36,698 bases of DNA from Xanthomonas maliensis (GCF_009192945.1 NZ_NSET01000008.1:1-36698), one strand, 5' to 3'. Counted from the first letter of the stretch, positions 8,388 through 17,217 are shown. Program-made: numbers and translations. Notes: generated from the sequence alone by a model not told the origin.

Positions 8388-9044
8388 TCAGCTGCGTCGG
8401 CGGCTGCCGGTGCCGCGCCCGCGTGGACGGGCGGCGCTGGCCACGGCAGGCCGTTGCTGCGGCGCCAGCGCACCGCCGGTGTGCAGCTGCTCCAGCCACG
8501 CCAGTGCATCGACATAGGCAAGAAAGTGCTGCAGGTAATCCGGCGAGCGCTCGCGCATCAGATCGATGCAGCGCTGCACCAGCACCGCCGAGTTGAGCGG
8601 ACCGGCATCGTCGGGAATCTGCTGCAGCGATTGGCGCACCTGACTGGCGGTGCGCACGCTGGCCCAGGTCTGGCGAAAGCTGTCCAGCGCCGGCAACTCC
8701 GGGAACGCATCGGTGGCGCCGGGGAGCGCGGCCGGTGCCGGACCGGCGTCGGCCTCCAGCGCGGCGGCGTGCTCGCGCAACTGCGCCACCAGCGTCGCCA
8801 GCGACGCGTGCGCGGCCCGCGCCGCGGGCGTCTCGGTGGCGCGCGTGCGTGCAGCGTCCACGCGCTCGGCATAGCTGTGCAGGCGCGCCGCCAAGCGCTG
8901 TTCCACCTGCGCGCGTGCGGGTCCCTGCAAGGCGTCGGCGCGCCGGGCCAGAGCCTGCAGCAGCTGGAACTGCAACGGGTCCACGGTGTCCTCGCCCTGT
9001 GCCTGCCAGTGCGCCAGCCGTGTCTGCGCGTCCTGCAGCGTCAT
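8388..9044 (-). CDS. DUF2894 family protein, last gene of motor-like operon
   Basis: A 218-residue cytoplasmic-looking protein, alpha-helical and alanine/arginine-rich, with no signal peptide or membrane segment. It begins MTLQDAQTRLAHWQAQ and has a conserved-looking core from about residue 125 to 190 containing PLNSAVLVQRCIDLMRERS and YLQHFLAYVDALAWLEQL, followed by a basic low-complexity tail ending RGTGSRRRS. I assign it to DUF2894, a family I know only from its repeated position after DUF3348, DUF802 and OmpA genes. Its start overlaps the stop of the OmpA-like gene as ATGA (9041-9044), so it is translationally coupled. Function is unknown; context suggests a partner of the membrane complex, for instance a cargo or regulator of the DUF802 tail. 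Confidence 0.8.
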   Translation of the reverse strand: MTLQDAQTRLAHWQAQGEDTVDPLQFQLLQALARRADALQGPARAQVEQRLAARLHSYAERVDAARTRATETPAARAAHASLATLVAQLREHAAALEADAGPAPAALPGATDAFPELPALDSFRQTWASVRTASQVRQSLQQIPDDAGPLNSAVLVQRCIDLMRERSPDYLQHFLAYVDALAWLEQLHTGGALAPQQRPAVASAARPRGRGTGSRRRS

Positions 9045-9682
9045 GGCGTGGCCGTCGCCGGACGCGGGCGCGGCACCGGGGCGATCTCCACGCGGCGGTT
9101 GCGCGCACGCCGGGCTTCGTCGGTGTTGGCATCGACCGGCTGCTGCGATCCGAACGCGGCGGCGAACACCGAGCTGGCCGGGACGCCGTCGGCGATCAAG
9201 GCGCGGGTGACGGTGAGCGCACGCTGCGCCGACAACTCCCAGTTGTCGGCATAGCGGCGATTGCTCTCCAGCACCGGGCGATCGTCGGTGAAGCCGCTGA
9301 CCATCAGGATCTGCTCGCGCGAGGTGAGGTACTGCGCCAACGGGCCGGCCAGGGTTTGCAGCAGCGCACGGCCTTCCGGCTGCAATTGATCGGAGTTCAG
9401 CGCGAACAGCACATTGCCGCGGATATTGATGCGGCCATCGACCAGGGTCACTCGCCCGGCCGCCAGCGGCCCGGCCAGCGCCTGCTCCAGGCTCTTGCGG
9501 CGCTGTGCTTCGGCCTGTTGTTGTCGCAGCGCTTCGTCCAGCCGGCTGGACAGTTGCAGCTGCATGCCGATGACGCCGACCAGGATCAGCACGAACGCCC
9601 CCAGCAACACCGACATCAGGTCGCCGAAGGCGGCCCACACCGGCGTTCCTGCGTCGCCGTCGACCTCGATCTCCTCGCTCAT
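9041..9682 (-). CDS. MotB/ZorB-like OmpA-family protein
   Basis: A 213-residue inner-membrane protein with a periplasmic peptidoglycan-binding domain. A short cytoplasmic N-terminus leads into one helix (about residues 16-42) that starts WAAFGDLMSVLL; Asp21 sits where MotB and ZorB carry their proton-accepting aspartate. A short coiled segment (about 45-75) is followed by an OmpA/MotB C-terminal domain with GNVLFALNSDQL, VSGFTDDRPV, NWELSAQRALTVTRAL, FGSQQPV and NRRVEI. With the upstream DUF802 protein it makes a MotA/MotB-type pair, implying a proton-driven stator anchored to the wall. It overlaps its neighbours by 4 bp on both sides (ATGA at 9679-9682 and 9041-9044). Confidence 0.9.
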   Translation of the reverse strand: MSEEIEVDGDAGTPVWAAFGDLMSVLLGAFVLILVGVIGMQLQLSSRLDEALRQQQAEAQRRKSLEQALAGPLAAGRVTLVDGRINIRGNVLFALNSDQLQPEGRALLQTLAGPLAQYLTSREQILMVSGFTDDRPVLESNRRYADNWELSAQRALTVTRALIADGVPASSVFAAAFGSQQPVDANTDEARRARNRRVEIAPVPRPRPATATP

Positions 9683-12330
9683 GCCTTCTCCGCGGCGTTA
9701 CCGCGGCGGTCCTCGAGCTGGCGCAGTTCTTCGATGATCTGCTTTTGCGAGAGCATGCTCAGGTCCACCACCTCGCGTGCCTGCGCGACGTAGTAGGCCA
9801 GCTGGTCGTCGCTGCGCGCCAGCGAGGCATCCAGGGCACCGGCGACCTGTTGCAGATGCGTATTGAGCGTGCCGGTGGCGGTGCCGAACAGCTCCACCGC
9901 GCTCCCGAAGGCCTCGCCCAGGCTGGCCACTTCGACCGCGCTGCCGGTGACCTGGGCGGCGATCTCGCCGAGTTTGCCGGCCTCCTGGCCGATCTGCTCG
10001 GTGAGCTGGCTGCCGACGCGCTGCAGCAGGTCGGCCGAGGTGGCGACCAGCGCATCGACGGCCGCGCGCTGTTCGGTGGAGGCGTGGTTGACCGCATCCA
10101 GCAAGGTTTCCAGCGTGGCCAGCAGGCGCGTGCGTTCTTCCAGCATCGCGGTATCGCGCACCATGCTGTCGGACAGGCTCTGGCGCAGTTCGGCCACCAC
10201 GTCGGCAGCCGCGCGCGGCGCCTCGGCGGCGACCTGCAGCAGGCGCGCCACTTCTTCGATGGTGGCCTTGGCCTGCGCCTGTGCCTGCGCGGCCAGCTCG
10301 GCCGCGTCGTTGGCCAGCGATTGGCATAGCGCCTGTTGCTGCTGCAGCACCTGCTCGCCGGTCTGCGTCCATTGCGTGGACAACTGCTCGCCGAGGGCGG
10401 CCAGGCCGGCGTTCCAGCGCGTGAGTCGCTCGGCATCGCGCGCTTCCAACGCGGCCTGCAATTCGCCGTGGGTCTGCTGCAGGGTCGCGACCAGCGTGGC
10501 GGCATGCGCATCCAGGCCGGCGCCGGCCGCGCTCAGCGTGGCCTGGTGCTGGTCGACCAGCGCGGCGCTGGCGGCGTGTTGCTGTGCCAACGCCTGGGTC
10601 CAGGCCTCGGCGGTCGCGGAGCTGGCGTGCTCCAGGCGCGTGGACACGGCATCCACCAGCGCCGCTGCACGCGTGTCGAAGGTCGTGGCGAAGCCGTCCA
10701 GCGTGCCTTGCAGGCCTTCGGTCAGCGCCTGATGGCTGTGCTGTTGCTCGCGCACCGCGGCCGTCCAACTGGCGGTAGCGCGCGCGGTGCTGTCGGCAAA
10801 GCTGGTCGTGAGCCCCTCCAACTGCTGCTGCACGGCCTGTTCCACCTGCTGCCGCAGGCGGCTGCCCTCGTCACTGGCCTGTGCCAGCGCCTCCTGCAGT
10901 TGCGCGTGCTGCGTTTGCGCGGCCTGGCGCTGCTCGGCGAGCGCGCTGGACCAGCTGTCGACGAGCGTGCCGCTGGTGCGCTGCAGGCCACTGTCCAACG
11001 CCTGCAGCTGCTGCTCGATCGCGCTGTCGATGCGTGCCTGCACAGCGCCGGCGTGCTGGGCGATCTGCTCCAGGGTGAGCTGCCACTGCGCCAGCGACGC
11101 GTGCTGGTGCCGCTCCTGCGCCGCCAGTGCAGATTGCCAATGGGTGTCGGCGGTGTCGGCGCTGCGCTGGGCAGTATCGGCCAGCATGGCGAGCTGTTGC
11201 TGGGTGGCTTGCTGTAGTTCGGCCTGCAACGCGGCGGTGCGTTGATCGGTCTGCGCCAGCGCGGCCTGCAGCTGATCGCTCAGCGCCTGCTGGCTGCGTT
11301 GCTGCGCCTCGCGCACGGCCGCGGCAGTGTCGGCGGCGGCGGCGTTGGTGGCCTGCATGCCCTGGCTGATCGCCTCCAGCTGCCGTTGCACGGCGTCATC
11401 GAGCCGGCCCTGCAGTGCGGTGGTGGCCTCGGCAATGCCGGCCATGGTGGTCTGCACGACCGGCTGCAAGGCGGCCGTCAGCGCATGCGCGCTCTCGGCC
11501 ATGCCAGCGTGCAGCGACTGCTGCAGGCTCTCGGCCAGCCGCGTGTAGGCCGCTTCGGTGCGGGCATGGAACTCGGCCTGCTCGGCCGTGCGGCGGGTGT
11601 CGTTGGCCGCGCCCTGCGCATCCAGTTGCGTGATCAACGCCTGTAGACGCTCGACCAGCTGCGGCAACGCGGCGGCCTGCTGTTGCTGCAGTTGCAAGGC
11701 CTGGGTGCGCTGATGATCGGCCGAATACGCATGCAAACTGGTGGCGATGCGTTGATCCAGCCGCTGCACCACCTGCACGCGCTCGCGGCGGCACAGCGCC
11801 GACAACAGTCCCAGCATCGCCGAGGTGGCGACACCGGCAATGGAGGTGCCGAAGGCGAACGCCAAGCCGTCCACCGGAGCCGCCAGCGAGCCGCGCACCG
11901 CCTGCAGATCGGCCGCGCTCTGCAGCGCCAGCCCGGTGCCCTTGAGCGTGGCCATCATGCCGAGCAGGGTGCCGAGCATGCCGAGCAAGACCAGCAGGCC
12001 GACCAGGTATGGCGTCAGCACCGGCGCGGGCAGGGCAGCGCGCTCGCCGCGCACCCGCTGCCGCACGGCCGGACGCAGGCCTGGGTGCAACCGCTCCAGC
12101 CAGCCGTCCAGCGTGGCCGGTGGTGTCTCCAGCGCATCGACGGCTGTTTCCAGCGTGCCGGTGGCCTGCCGGTAGCGATACAGCTCCAGTGCGCCGACCA
12201 AGTAGCAGGCGGCAATGACCGCGGCTACCGCCGCGCCGAGCGGATGGCTACCGAGGTAGCCGATACCGACCCAGCCGACGGCCAGCAGGCCGAGACAAAA
12301 CACAAGCGACAGCACGATGGTTCTCAACAT
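9679..12330 (-). CDS. DUF802 protein: MotA/ZorA-like motor subunit with very long coiled-coil tail
   Basis: An 883-residue membrane protein. Four helices are visible: about 5-24, 31-50, 104-127 and 153-178. The last two match the MotA/TolQ/ExbB core: LGMLGTLLGMMATLKG near 116-131 and LAFAFGTSIAGVATSAML near 156-173. After residue 180 comes about 700 residues of alanine- and glutamine-rich heptad-like sequence, almost free of proline and glycine, expected to form a long cytoplasmic coiled coil. The periodic TRLAESLQQS-like segments also recall methyl-accepting chemotaxis proteins and can mislead annotation. Start: ATG at 12328-12330, ten bases after the DUF3348 stop; the open frame continues upstream only as antisense-like sequence. 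Architecture matches ZorA of Zorya systems more than flagellar MotA, though no ZorC/D/E is adjacent. Confidence 0.88.
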   Translation of the reverse strand: MLRTIVLSLVFCLGLLAVGWVGIGYLGSHPLGAAVAAVIAACYLVGALELYRYRQATGTLETAVDALETPPATLDGWLERLHPGLRPAVRQRVRGERAALPAPVLTPYLVGLLVLLGMLGTLLGMMATLKGTGLALQSAADLQAVRGSLAAPVDGLAFAFGTSIAGVATSAMLGLLSALCRRERVQVVQRLDQRIATSLHAYSADHQRTQALQLQQQQAAALPQLVERLQALITQLDAQGAANDTRRTAEQAEFHARTEAAYTRLAESLQQSLHAGMAESAHALTAALQPVVQTTMAGIAEATTALQGRLDDAVQRQLEAISQGMQATNAAAADTAAAVREAQQRSQQALSDQLQAALAQTDQRTAALQAELQQATQQQLAMLADTAQRSADTADTHWQSALAAQERHQHASLAQWQLTLEQIAQHAGAVQARIDSAIEQQLQALDSGLQRTSGTLVDSWSSALAEQRQAAQTQHAQLQEALAQASDEGSRLRQQVEQAVQQQLEGLTTSFADSTARATASWTAAVREQQHSHQALTEGLQGTLDGFATTFDTRAAALVDAVSTRLEHASSATAEAWTQALAQQHAASAALVDQHQATLSAAGAGLDAHAATLVATLQQTHGELQAALEARDAERLTRWNAGLAALGEQLSTQWTQTGEQVLQQQQALCQSLANDAAELAAQAQAQAKATIEEVARLLQVAAEAPRAAADVVAELRQSLSDSMVRDTAMLEERTRLLATLETLLDAVNHASTEQRAAVDALVATSADLLQRVGSQLTEQIGQEAGKLGEIAAQVTGSAVEVASLGEAFGSAVELFGTATGTLNTHLQQVAGALDASLARSDDQLAYYVAQAREVVDLSMLSQKQIIEELRQLEDRRGNAAEKA

Positions 12331-12340
12331 GATTTCCCAG

Positions 12341-13042
12341 TCAGCGGGTGCGAAGCGCTGCGGACAGCGCTTGGATGGGGTGAAAGCGGATGTCCAGCTC
12401 GGCCAGCAGCACGCTTTGCAGGTCCTTGCGGAACAGCTCCAGCCAGGCATCGGAGCTGGCGCGTGCGGCCTCGCTGGCGAGGCGCTCGAAATGCAGGCCG
12501 AGTAGGTTGGGGACGTGATTCAGCAGGCTTTGTTCGCGCGGGCTCAAGGTGGCTTCCATGACGGCATCCACTTCGGCCAGCCGCGCCATCGCATCCGGGC
12601 GGGCTGCCAGCAGATCGCGCAGGCGCCCGCGCAGGTCGCCGGTGGCGGTGCGCATGGCCCGCTGCATCGCCAGATAGTGCTGGCGGAACGGCGCGTAGTC
12701 CGGCGTGCCGGTGGCGGTATCGTCATCGGCCGCCGCGGCTGCCTGCGCGCGCGCGCGCCCGACGATCGCCTCCAGCTCGCCCACGCAGGTGCTGGCCAGG
12801 CCAGCGCGACTGCGTTCCCAATCCGGTGCCTCGCTGGTGTCGACGTCGGTGGCCGGGTCGATCGCCGGCAGCCGGCCATCCAGCGCCTTGGAGACCGCCA
12901 CCGCGCGTGTCCAATCGATCCAGTCGGCCAGCCGGTCGGCCAGCGCCAGCGGCGAGGGCGCGATGGAGGCATCGGTGAGGCGCGCCAGCAGGCGAATGAA
13001 CGCCGGGCCCGGCAGGGGCGCCCGTGGAGCAGCTTTCGCCAT
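12341..13042 (-). CDS. DUF3348 family protein, first gene of motor-like operon
   Basis: A 233-residue soluble, mostly helical protein. It begins MAKAAPRAPLPGPAFIRLLARLTD, continues with a conserved-looking LADRLADWIDWTRAVAVSKALDG block (about residues 36-58), and ends with a helical domain including LSPREQSLLNHVPNLLGLHFERL and LFRKDLQSVLLAELDIRF. I place it in DUF3348, known mainly as the leader gene of the DUF3348-DUF802-OmpA-DUF2894 set. A TTG four codons upstream (13052-13054) is an alternative start; neither has a strong Shine-Dalgarno, and I prefer the ATG. No catalytic motif is visible. It lies 10 bp before the DUF802 gene, so the four genes are very probably one transcript. Confidence 0.8.
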   Translation of the reverse strand: MAKAAPRAPLPGPAFIRLLARLTDASIAPSPLALADRLADWIDWTRAVAVSKALDGRLPAIDPATDVDTSEAPDWERSRAGLASTCVGELEAIVGRARAQAAAAADDDTATGTPDYAPFRQHYLAMQRAMRTATGDLRGRLRDLLAARPDAMARLAEVDAVMEATLSPREQSLLNHVPNLLGLHFERLASEAARASSDAWLELFRKDLQSVLLAELDIRFHPIQALSAALRTR

Positions 13043-13402
13043 TGTTCCGGTCAAAGACCGCGCATTTTACACGCCTGCGCGCAGGGTTCGCGGCCCGCCC
13101 GGATGCCGTTCATCCACGCGCGTCTGGTGCTGCGGCCAGGGTCAGGTAGCTGAAGACTGCTGCACGGGGCGCAACTGGCGATGCAGGGTGAAGCACGCCC
13201 TCCGATGCGACCGCCGGCCCGGCCCGGCGTGGCTCGCGGATCGCTCGCGTGGCGGTGCGGAGCAGAGGGGACCCCGATCGCCGCCTTGATCGGCGCGTGG
13301 CGTTGGCGGTGGTCATCGTCGGTCCGATACGGCTGTAACCTTCATTGACAGCGAGCGAGCCCATCAGTGAAGGTCCGCCGACCAGGGCGCGAGGACACGC
13401 AC
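13043..13402. other. Divergent promoter region, motor operon / fucosidase
   Basis: About 360 bp between the divergent DUF3348 and GH29 genes. No reading frame here has a plausible start and coding composition. It must hold both promoters, but I cannot point to convincing -35/-10 boxes. The fucosidase Shine-Dalgarno GAGGA is at 13391-13395. Confidence 0.5.
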
Positions 13403-14857
13403 GTGAACCGAAGAGGCTTCGCCAAGACGCTGGCCGTCGCCGGTACCGCGCTTGGCTTGGGGCGGCCGGCGCTGGCGCCCGCGCAGTCGGTGAGGACGGC
13501 CACCGGCAGCGTGGTGGATCCAGCGCGCTTGCGCGATCTGCAGCAGGCGTTTCTCGATCTGCGCTTCGGCATGTTCATTCATTTGAACATGGCCACCTTC
13601 GAAGAACGCGAATGGGGCGATCCCACGCTGTCGCCTAAGCGCTTCGCGCCGATGCAGCTGGATACCGCGCAATGGGCGCAGGCGGCGGTGTCGGCGAAGA
13701 TGGGCTACGCCTGTCTGACCACCAAGCATCACGACGGCTTTTGCCTGTGGCCGACCAGGACCGCTAGCGCCAATGTGCTGCAATCGGCGTATCCGCACGA
13801 TGTGGTGCGCCGCTATGTGGATGCGTTTCGCGCCGCCGGCCTGAAGGTCTGCCTGTATTTCTCCATCCTCGACCTGCGCCAGGATATCCGCGCGCGAACC
13901 GTCACTGCGGCGAAGATCGCGCTGATCAAGGCGCAACTCCGCGAGCTGCTGAGCAACTACGGCCCGATCACCGCGTTGGTGCTCGACGGCTGGAACGCTG
14001 CCTGGTCGCGCATCTCCTACGAGCAACTGCCCTATCGGGAGATCTACGCGTCGGTCAAGTCGCTGCAACCGGATTGCCTGCTGACCGACCATAATGCCGG
14101 CCGCTATCCCGCCGCCGCGCTGTACTACACCGACATCAAGCAATATGAGCAACATGCCGGGCAGATCATTCCGCCGCACAATCCGGTGCCGTCGCAATCG
14201 GGCACCACGCTGCAACGCGATTGGTTCTGGAAGACCTCCTACCCCGGCGCCGAGTTGGTGTCGGCGCGCACCATCGTCGACGATTGGCTGCTGCCATTCA
14301 ACGCCAACCACTGCAACCTCATCCTCAATGTGGCGCCGAATCGCGATGGTCGCTTCGACGACAACGCCGTCAAGCGTCTGGCGGAGATCGGTGCGTTGTG
14401 GAGCAATCCCGGTCCGGCGCCGCGCATCGCCACCAGCATCACCCTCACCACGCCCAATCTCGCTGCCGGGCAACCGGCATGGGCAAGCAGCAGCGACCAG
14501 GCGGCGGGGCCAGACCTGGCCTTCGACGAGGACTTCACGACCTATTGGCTTGCCGACGACGGCGCCACCGAGGCGTGGATCGAATTGCGCTTCGCACGCC
14601 CGGTAGCGTTCAACACCGTGGTGATCATCGAGCCGTGGGGCGTCGATGATTACGGCAGCGACAGCCGCATTGCGGCGTATGCGCTCGAGGTGCAGCGCGA
14701 TGGCCAGTGGAGTGCAATCCTGTCCGGCACGACGCCATCGGCCGCCGCGACGCTGCAGGCGATCGCGCGCGTGTCGACGACGCGGGTGCGATTGCGGGTC
14801 AGCGGCCGCCAACCCGGCATCGCCGAGCTGGGGCTCTACGACGAGCCGCGCGCCTGA
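13403..14857 (+). CDS. Alpha-L-fucosidase, GH29, with C-terminal F5/8 C-type domain
   Basis: A 484-residue exported glycosidase that removes alpha-L-fucose from glycans. The GTG at 13403 is chosen because GAGGA sits 7 nt upstream and because it gives a clean twin-arginine signal, MNRRGFAKTLAVAGTALGLG, with cleavage near residue 28; an upstream in-frame GTG (13367) lacks a ribosome site. The GH29 catalytic domain spans about 40-345: RFGMFIH near 54-60, TTKHHDGFCLW at 106-116, and VLDGW at 193-197 with Asp195 as the probable nucleophile. A galactose-binding-like F5/8 C domain fills about 355-481 (DEDFTTYWLAD, WIELRFARPV, LRVSGR). Xanthomonads use fucosidases on plant xyloglucan or N-glycans; the substrate here is inferred. 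It is convergent with the diguanylate cyclase. Confidence 0.9.
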   Translation: MNRRGFAKTLAVAGTALGLGRPALAPAQSVRTATGSVVDPARLRDLQQAFLDLRFGMFIHLNMATFEEREWGDPTLSPKRFAPMQLDTAQWAQAAVSAKMGYACLTTKHHDGFCLWPTRTASANVLQSAYPHDVVRRYVDAFRAAGLKVCLYFSILDLRQDIRARTVTAAKIALIKAQLRELLSNYGPITALVLDGWNAAWSRISYEQLPYREIYASVKSLQPDCLLTDHNAGRYPAAALYYTDIKQYEQHAGQIIPPHNPVPSQSGTTLQRDWFWKTSYPGAELVSARTIVDDWLLPFNANHCNLILNVAPNRDGRFDDNAVKRLAEIGALWSNPGPAPRIATSITLTTPNLAAGQPAWASSSDQAAGPDLAFDEDFTTYWLADDGATEAWIELRFARPVAFNTVVIIEPWGVDDYGSDSRIAAYALEVQRDGQWSAILSGTTPSAAATLQAIARVSTTRVRLRVSGRQPGIAELGLYDEPRA

Positions 14858-14912
14858 GCGACTTGCGGCTAGGATCCGGTACTGTCCACGTGTCGTCGTT
14901 GCGTCGCCCGGC

Positions 14913-16394
14913 TCAGCAGGAAATGGTGTCGCGCCCGGCCAGCTTGGCGCGATACAGCGCCGCATCGGCGTCATGCACCAAGGCATCATGCAGTCGCAGC
15001 GGCGCATCCGGCAGGAACGTCGCCATGCCGATGCTGACGGTGACCTGGGCACTGTTCGGACTGGCCGCATGCGGCAGGCCGAGGGCGTGGATGGCGGCGC
15101 GGACCTGTTCGGCCACCTGCCATGCCTCGTCCGCATCGGTAAAGGGCAGGATCAGCGCGAACTCCTCGCCGCCATAGCGGGCCGCGATTGCGTCCACGCG
15201 GCGGCCCTGCTGGGCGATGGCACCGGCCACCAGACGCAGACAGGCGTCGCCACCGACGTGGCCATAGTGGTCGTTGTAGCGTTTGAAGTGATCCACATCG
15301 ATCATCAACAGCGAGATCGGCGCCCGCGCGCGCTGCGTCTGTTCCAGCGCACGCGTCAGGTGATGGTCGAAGGTGCGGCGGTTGGCGATGCCGGTCAGCG
15401 CGTCCACGCGCGCCTGCGAGCTGAGCTGGGATTCCTGGCGATGCATGCGTCGCAATTGCAGATCCAGCCACAGGCCCACGCCCAGCAGCAGGACCACGCC
15501 CAGCGTGGCAATGACGATGCGGTGCCGCACCGAGGTGCGCCAGGGCGCCAGCGCGTCGGCGATGGAAATCCCCGCCAGTGTGGTCAGCGGATAGGGACGG
15601 GCGCGGGCGAAGCTGGCGATGCGCTCGACATGATCGATGGGCGATACGTAACGGGTGCTGCCATCGCCTTGCTGGCGCATGGCCGCGTACAACGCTGAGC
15701 CCGCGATCGACGCGTCGACCAGCTCCGGTCGGTCTGGCCAGCGTACGATCACGGTGCCGTCGTCATCGGCCATGCCGATGGTGCCATTGCGGCCGACGTC
15801 GAAGGTGCTGTAGTAGCGCGCGAAATAACGCAAGCGCAGGGTCGCCACCACCACGCCGGCAAAGCGCCCGTTACGGGTGTCGAGCCGACGGCTCAACGTG
15901 ATGACCCAACTGCCGTCCGAGCGGCTTTGTACCGGCTTGCCGACATGCACCCGACGGTCGGGATGACTCCGGTGGTAGATGAAGTAAGGCCGGTCGCCGT
16001 TGTTGTGCAGGCGGGTGCTACTGTCCAGCGACGAATTGACCCAGTGCCCGTCGGCGGCGTAGATGAAGAAGCCATGGATGCGATCGGATCGCCGCGCCTC
16101 ACGGACCAGGAAGGCATGCATCGCCGGTCCGGCAGCGGCTTGCGGCGTCTGGCTCTCGATGCGATCGACCAGGCCCGACAGCACCGCTTCGGCGATCGCG
16201 AAGGTATCGCTGGTGTGCTGGGCCAGCGAGTTGGCCAGATTCAGCGCATGCGCCTGCGCGGTCGCGAGGGTGGCCTGGCGCTCGCGCTGGATCGACCAGT
16301 ATTCGGACACGATCAGGAAGGCGCATGACGTCAACAGGAAGACCAATAGCGCAAGCCGCTGGGCGAGCTGCCGCCGGCTATGGCGCTGGATCAT
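14913..16394 (-). CDS. Membrane diguanylate cyclase with periplasmic CACHE sensor
   Basis: A 493-residue sensor enzyme predicted to make cyclic di-GMP from two GTP. The ATG at 16392-16394 has CAGGAG ten bases upstream. A first helix lies at about 12-31, a periplasmic double-CACHE-like domain at about 45-285 (with GFFIYAADGHWVNSS and RPYFIYHRSHPDRRVHVG), a second helix at about 290-311, then a GGDEF domain from about 328: DALTGIANRR, DVDHFKRYNDHYGH and the active-site GGEEF at 408-412. The product-inhibition I-site position reads R399-V-D-A402 rather than RxxD, so feedback inhibition is probably weak. No EAL domain is present. It stands alone, convergent with the fucosidase gene. Confidence 0.92.
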   Translation of the reverse strand: MIQRHSRRQLAQRLALLVFLLTSCAFLIVSEYWSIQRERQATLATAQAHALNLANSLAQHTSDTFAIAEAVLSGLVDRIESQTPQAAAGPAMHAFLVREARRSDRIHGFFIYAADGHWVNSSLDSSTRLHNNGDRPYFIYHRSHPDRRVHVGKPVQSRSDGSWVITLSRRLDTRNGRFAGVVVATLRLRYFARYYSTFDVGRNGTIGMADDDGTVIVRWPDRPELVDASIAGSALYAAMRQQGDGSTRYVSPIDHVERIASFARARPYPLTTLAGISIADALAPWRTSVRHRIVIATLGVVLLLGVGLWLDLQLRRMHRQESQLSSQARVDALTGIANRRTFDHHLTRALEQTQRARAPISLLMIDVDHFKRYNDHYGHVGGDACLRLVAGAIAQQGRRVDAIAARYGGEEFALILPFTDADEAWQVAEQVRAAIHALGLPHAASPNSAQVTVSIGMATFLPDAPLRLHDALVHDADAALYRAKLAGRDTISC

Positions 16395-16597
16395 CGATGC
16401 CGCACTCCTGTCGTGGCCGTCTGCGCCAGCATAATCGGCTGGCGGCGCATGGGCGCGCCTGGGCGTCCATGGCCGATGGTTGCACGGACCGGCCCACCGG
16501 CCCGCGCCGGGGCGCAGGCTGCCACTGTCGTGGGCTGGACGCAAATCTGTCAGCCGTAGGGTATAGGCTCGATGCGACGAGGCGATGAGACCGTGCA

Positions 16598-16810
16598 ATG
16601 GCCCCCCCAGCGATGCAAGTCTCCGAATGGATGGCGACCGAGCTACGGAGTTTCCACGCGCTCTACGGCAATGGGCCGGACTTCTGGGACGCCTACCAGC
16701 GGATCTTGGCGCGCGCCGCGCAGGCCGGGGGCGATGTCGTGAGCCTGGCCAACGAAATGGCGGCACTGGCGCAACGTCTGGGCGCGGTGGCACGCGCGCA
16801 ACTGCTGTAG
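16598..16810 (+). CDS. Small conserved-looking protein, 70 aa
   Basis: A 70-residue soluble protein that I do not recognise. It begins MAPPAMQVSEWMATEL and contains YGNGPDFWDAYQRILARAAQ, with two predicted helices and a hydrophobic C-terminal half. The ATG at 16598 is preceded by GAGGCGATGAGA; a second ATG at 16613 lacks a ribosome site. Codon use matches its neighbours. It is divergent from the diguanylate cyclase, and its 3' end faces the 74-aa gene. No function is proposed. Confidence 0.55.
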   Translation: MAPPAMQVSEWMATELRSFHALYGNGPDFWDAYQRILARAAQAGGDVVSLANEMAALAQRLGAVARAQLL

Positions 16811-16907
16811 CGACGCACGGCGCCGAAGGGGGCCGTCAGCGGTCGCGTCTGCTTGCTGCGGAAGGTGTCAGCGGCGCTGCAGTAGGCGGCGTGATCCCGC
16901 GCCCTGT

Positions 16908-17132
16908 TCAGTCGGGGGTGTCGCGCGGCGTGTTGGCCGTGGCCACAGTGGCTTGGGCGTCGCCCGCGCTCGGGCCGCGCTGCTTATGCCGCAAGGGGGT
17001 ATGGCCCAGTCGCTCGATTTCGCCACCGGCCTTGCGAAACGCTGCGACGTCAGCTGCCAGGCGTTGCTCGGACAGGCGTGGCTTGGCGATCTGGTTGCTG
17101 ACGAGCATGGAGTGACGGCGGGGTGCGTGCAT
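16908..17132 (-). CDS. Small protein of unknown function, 74 aa
   Basis: A 74-residue basic protein. The ATG at 17130-17132 has a strong AAGAGGA Shine-Dalgarno seven bases upstream, which supports it as a real gene. The core LAADVAAFRKAGGEIERLGHTPLRHK resembles the short 'helix + GGxIxxL' segment seen at the ends of several small proteobacterial regulatory proteins, but I cannot assign a family. The C-terminal 25 residues are polar and low-complexity. It follows the YkgJ-type gene on the same strand by about 85 bp and could be co-transcribed with it. Confidence 0.6.
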   Translation of the reverse strand: MHAPRRHSMLVSNQIAKPRLSEQRLAADVAAFRKAGGEIERLGHTPLRHKQRGPSAGDAQATVATANTPRDTPD

Positions 17133-17217
17133 GGCCGATCCTCTTGGAAAGGCGGAGCGGGATGCTGGCACCAGGCCGACGTCGCCGCATGCGGGTGGTG
17201 CACTTGAGCGGGCGCGC

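Noticed and set aside
2784..8521. Very long minus-strand open frames opposite the ABC and TonB genes (for example 2784-4490, 4517-6967, 7187-8521)
   Set aside because: They are mirror frames of GC-rich genes: rich in Gln, His, Arg and Ala, with no motifs or ribosome sites, while the plus-strand products match known families.
9679..12330. Reading the DUF802 protein as a methyl-accepting chemotaxis protein
   Set aside because: The long helical tail resembles MCPs, but there is no conserved signalling tip (E-x-VRxLAxR-type) or HAMP, and the N-terminal core and MotB-like partner point to a motor.
8388..13042. Calling the motor operon a complete Zorya defence system
   Set aside because: No ZorC, ZorD helicase or ZorE nuclease is nearby; only the A/B-type pair is present.
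13364..15136. 590-codon minus-strand frame across the fucosidase and the end of the diguanylate cyclase
   Set aside because: Antisense shadow of the GH29 gene joined to the true GGDEF region in another frame; no family features.
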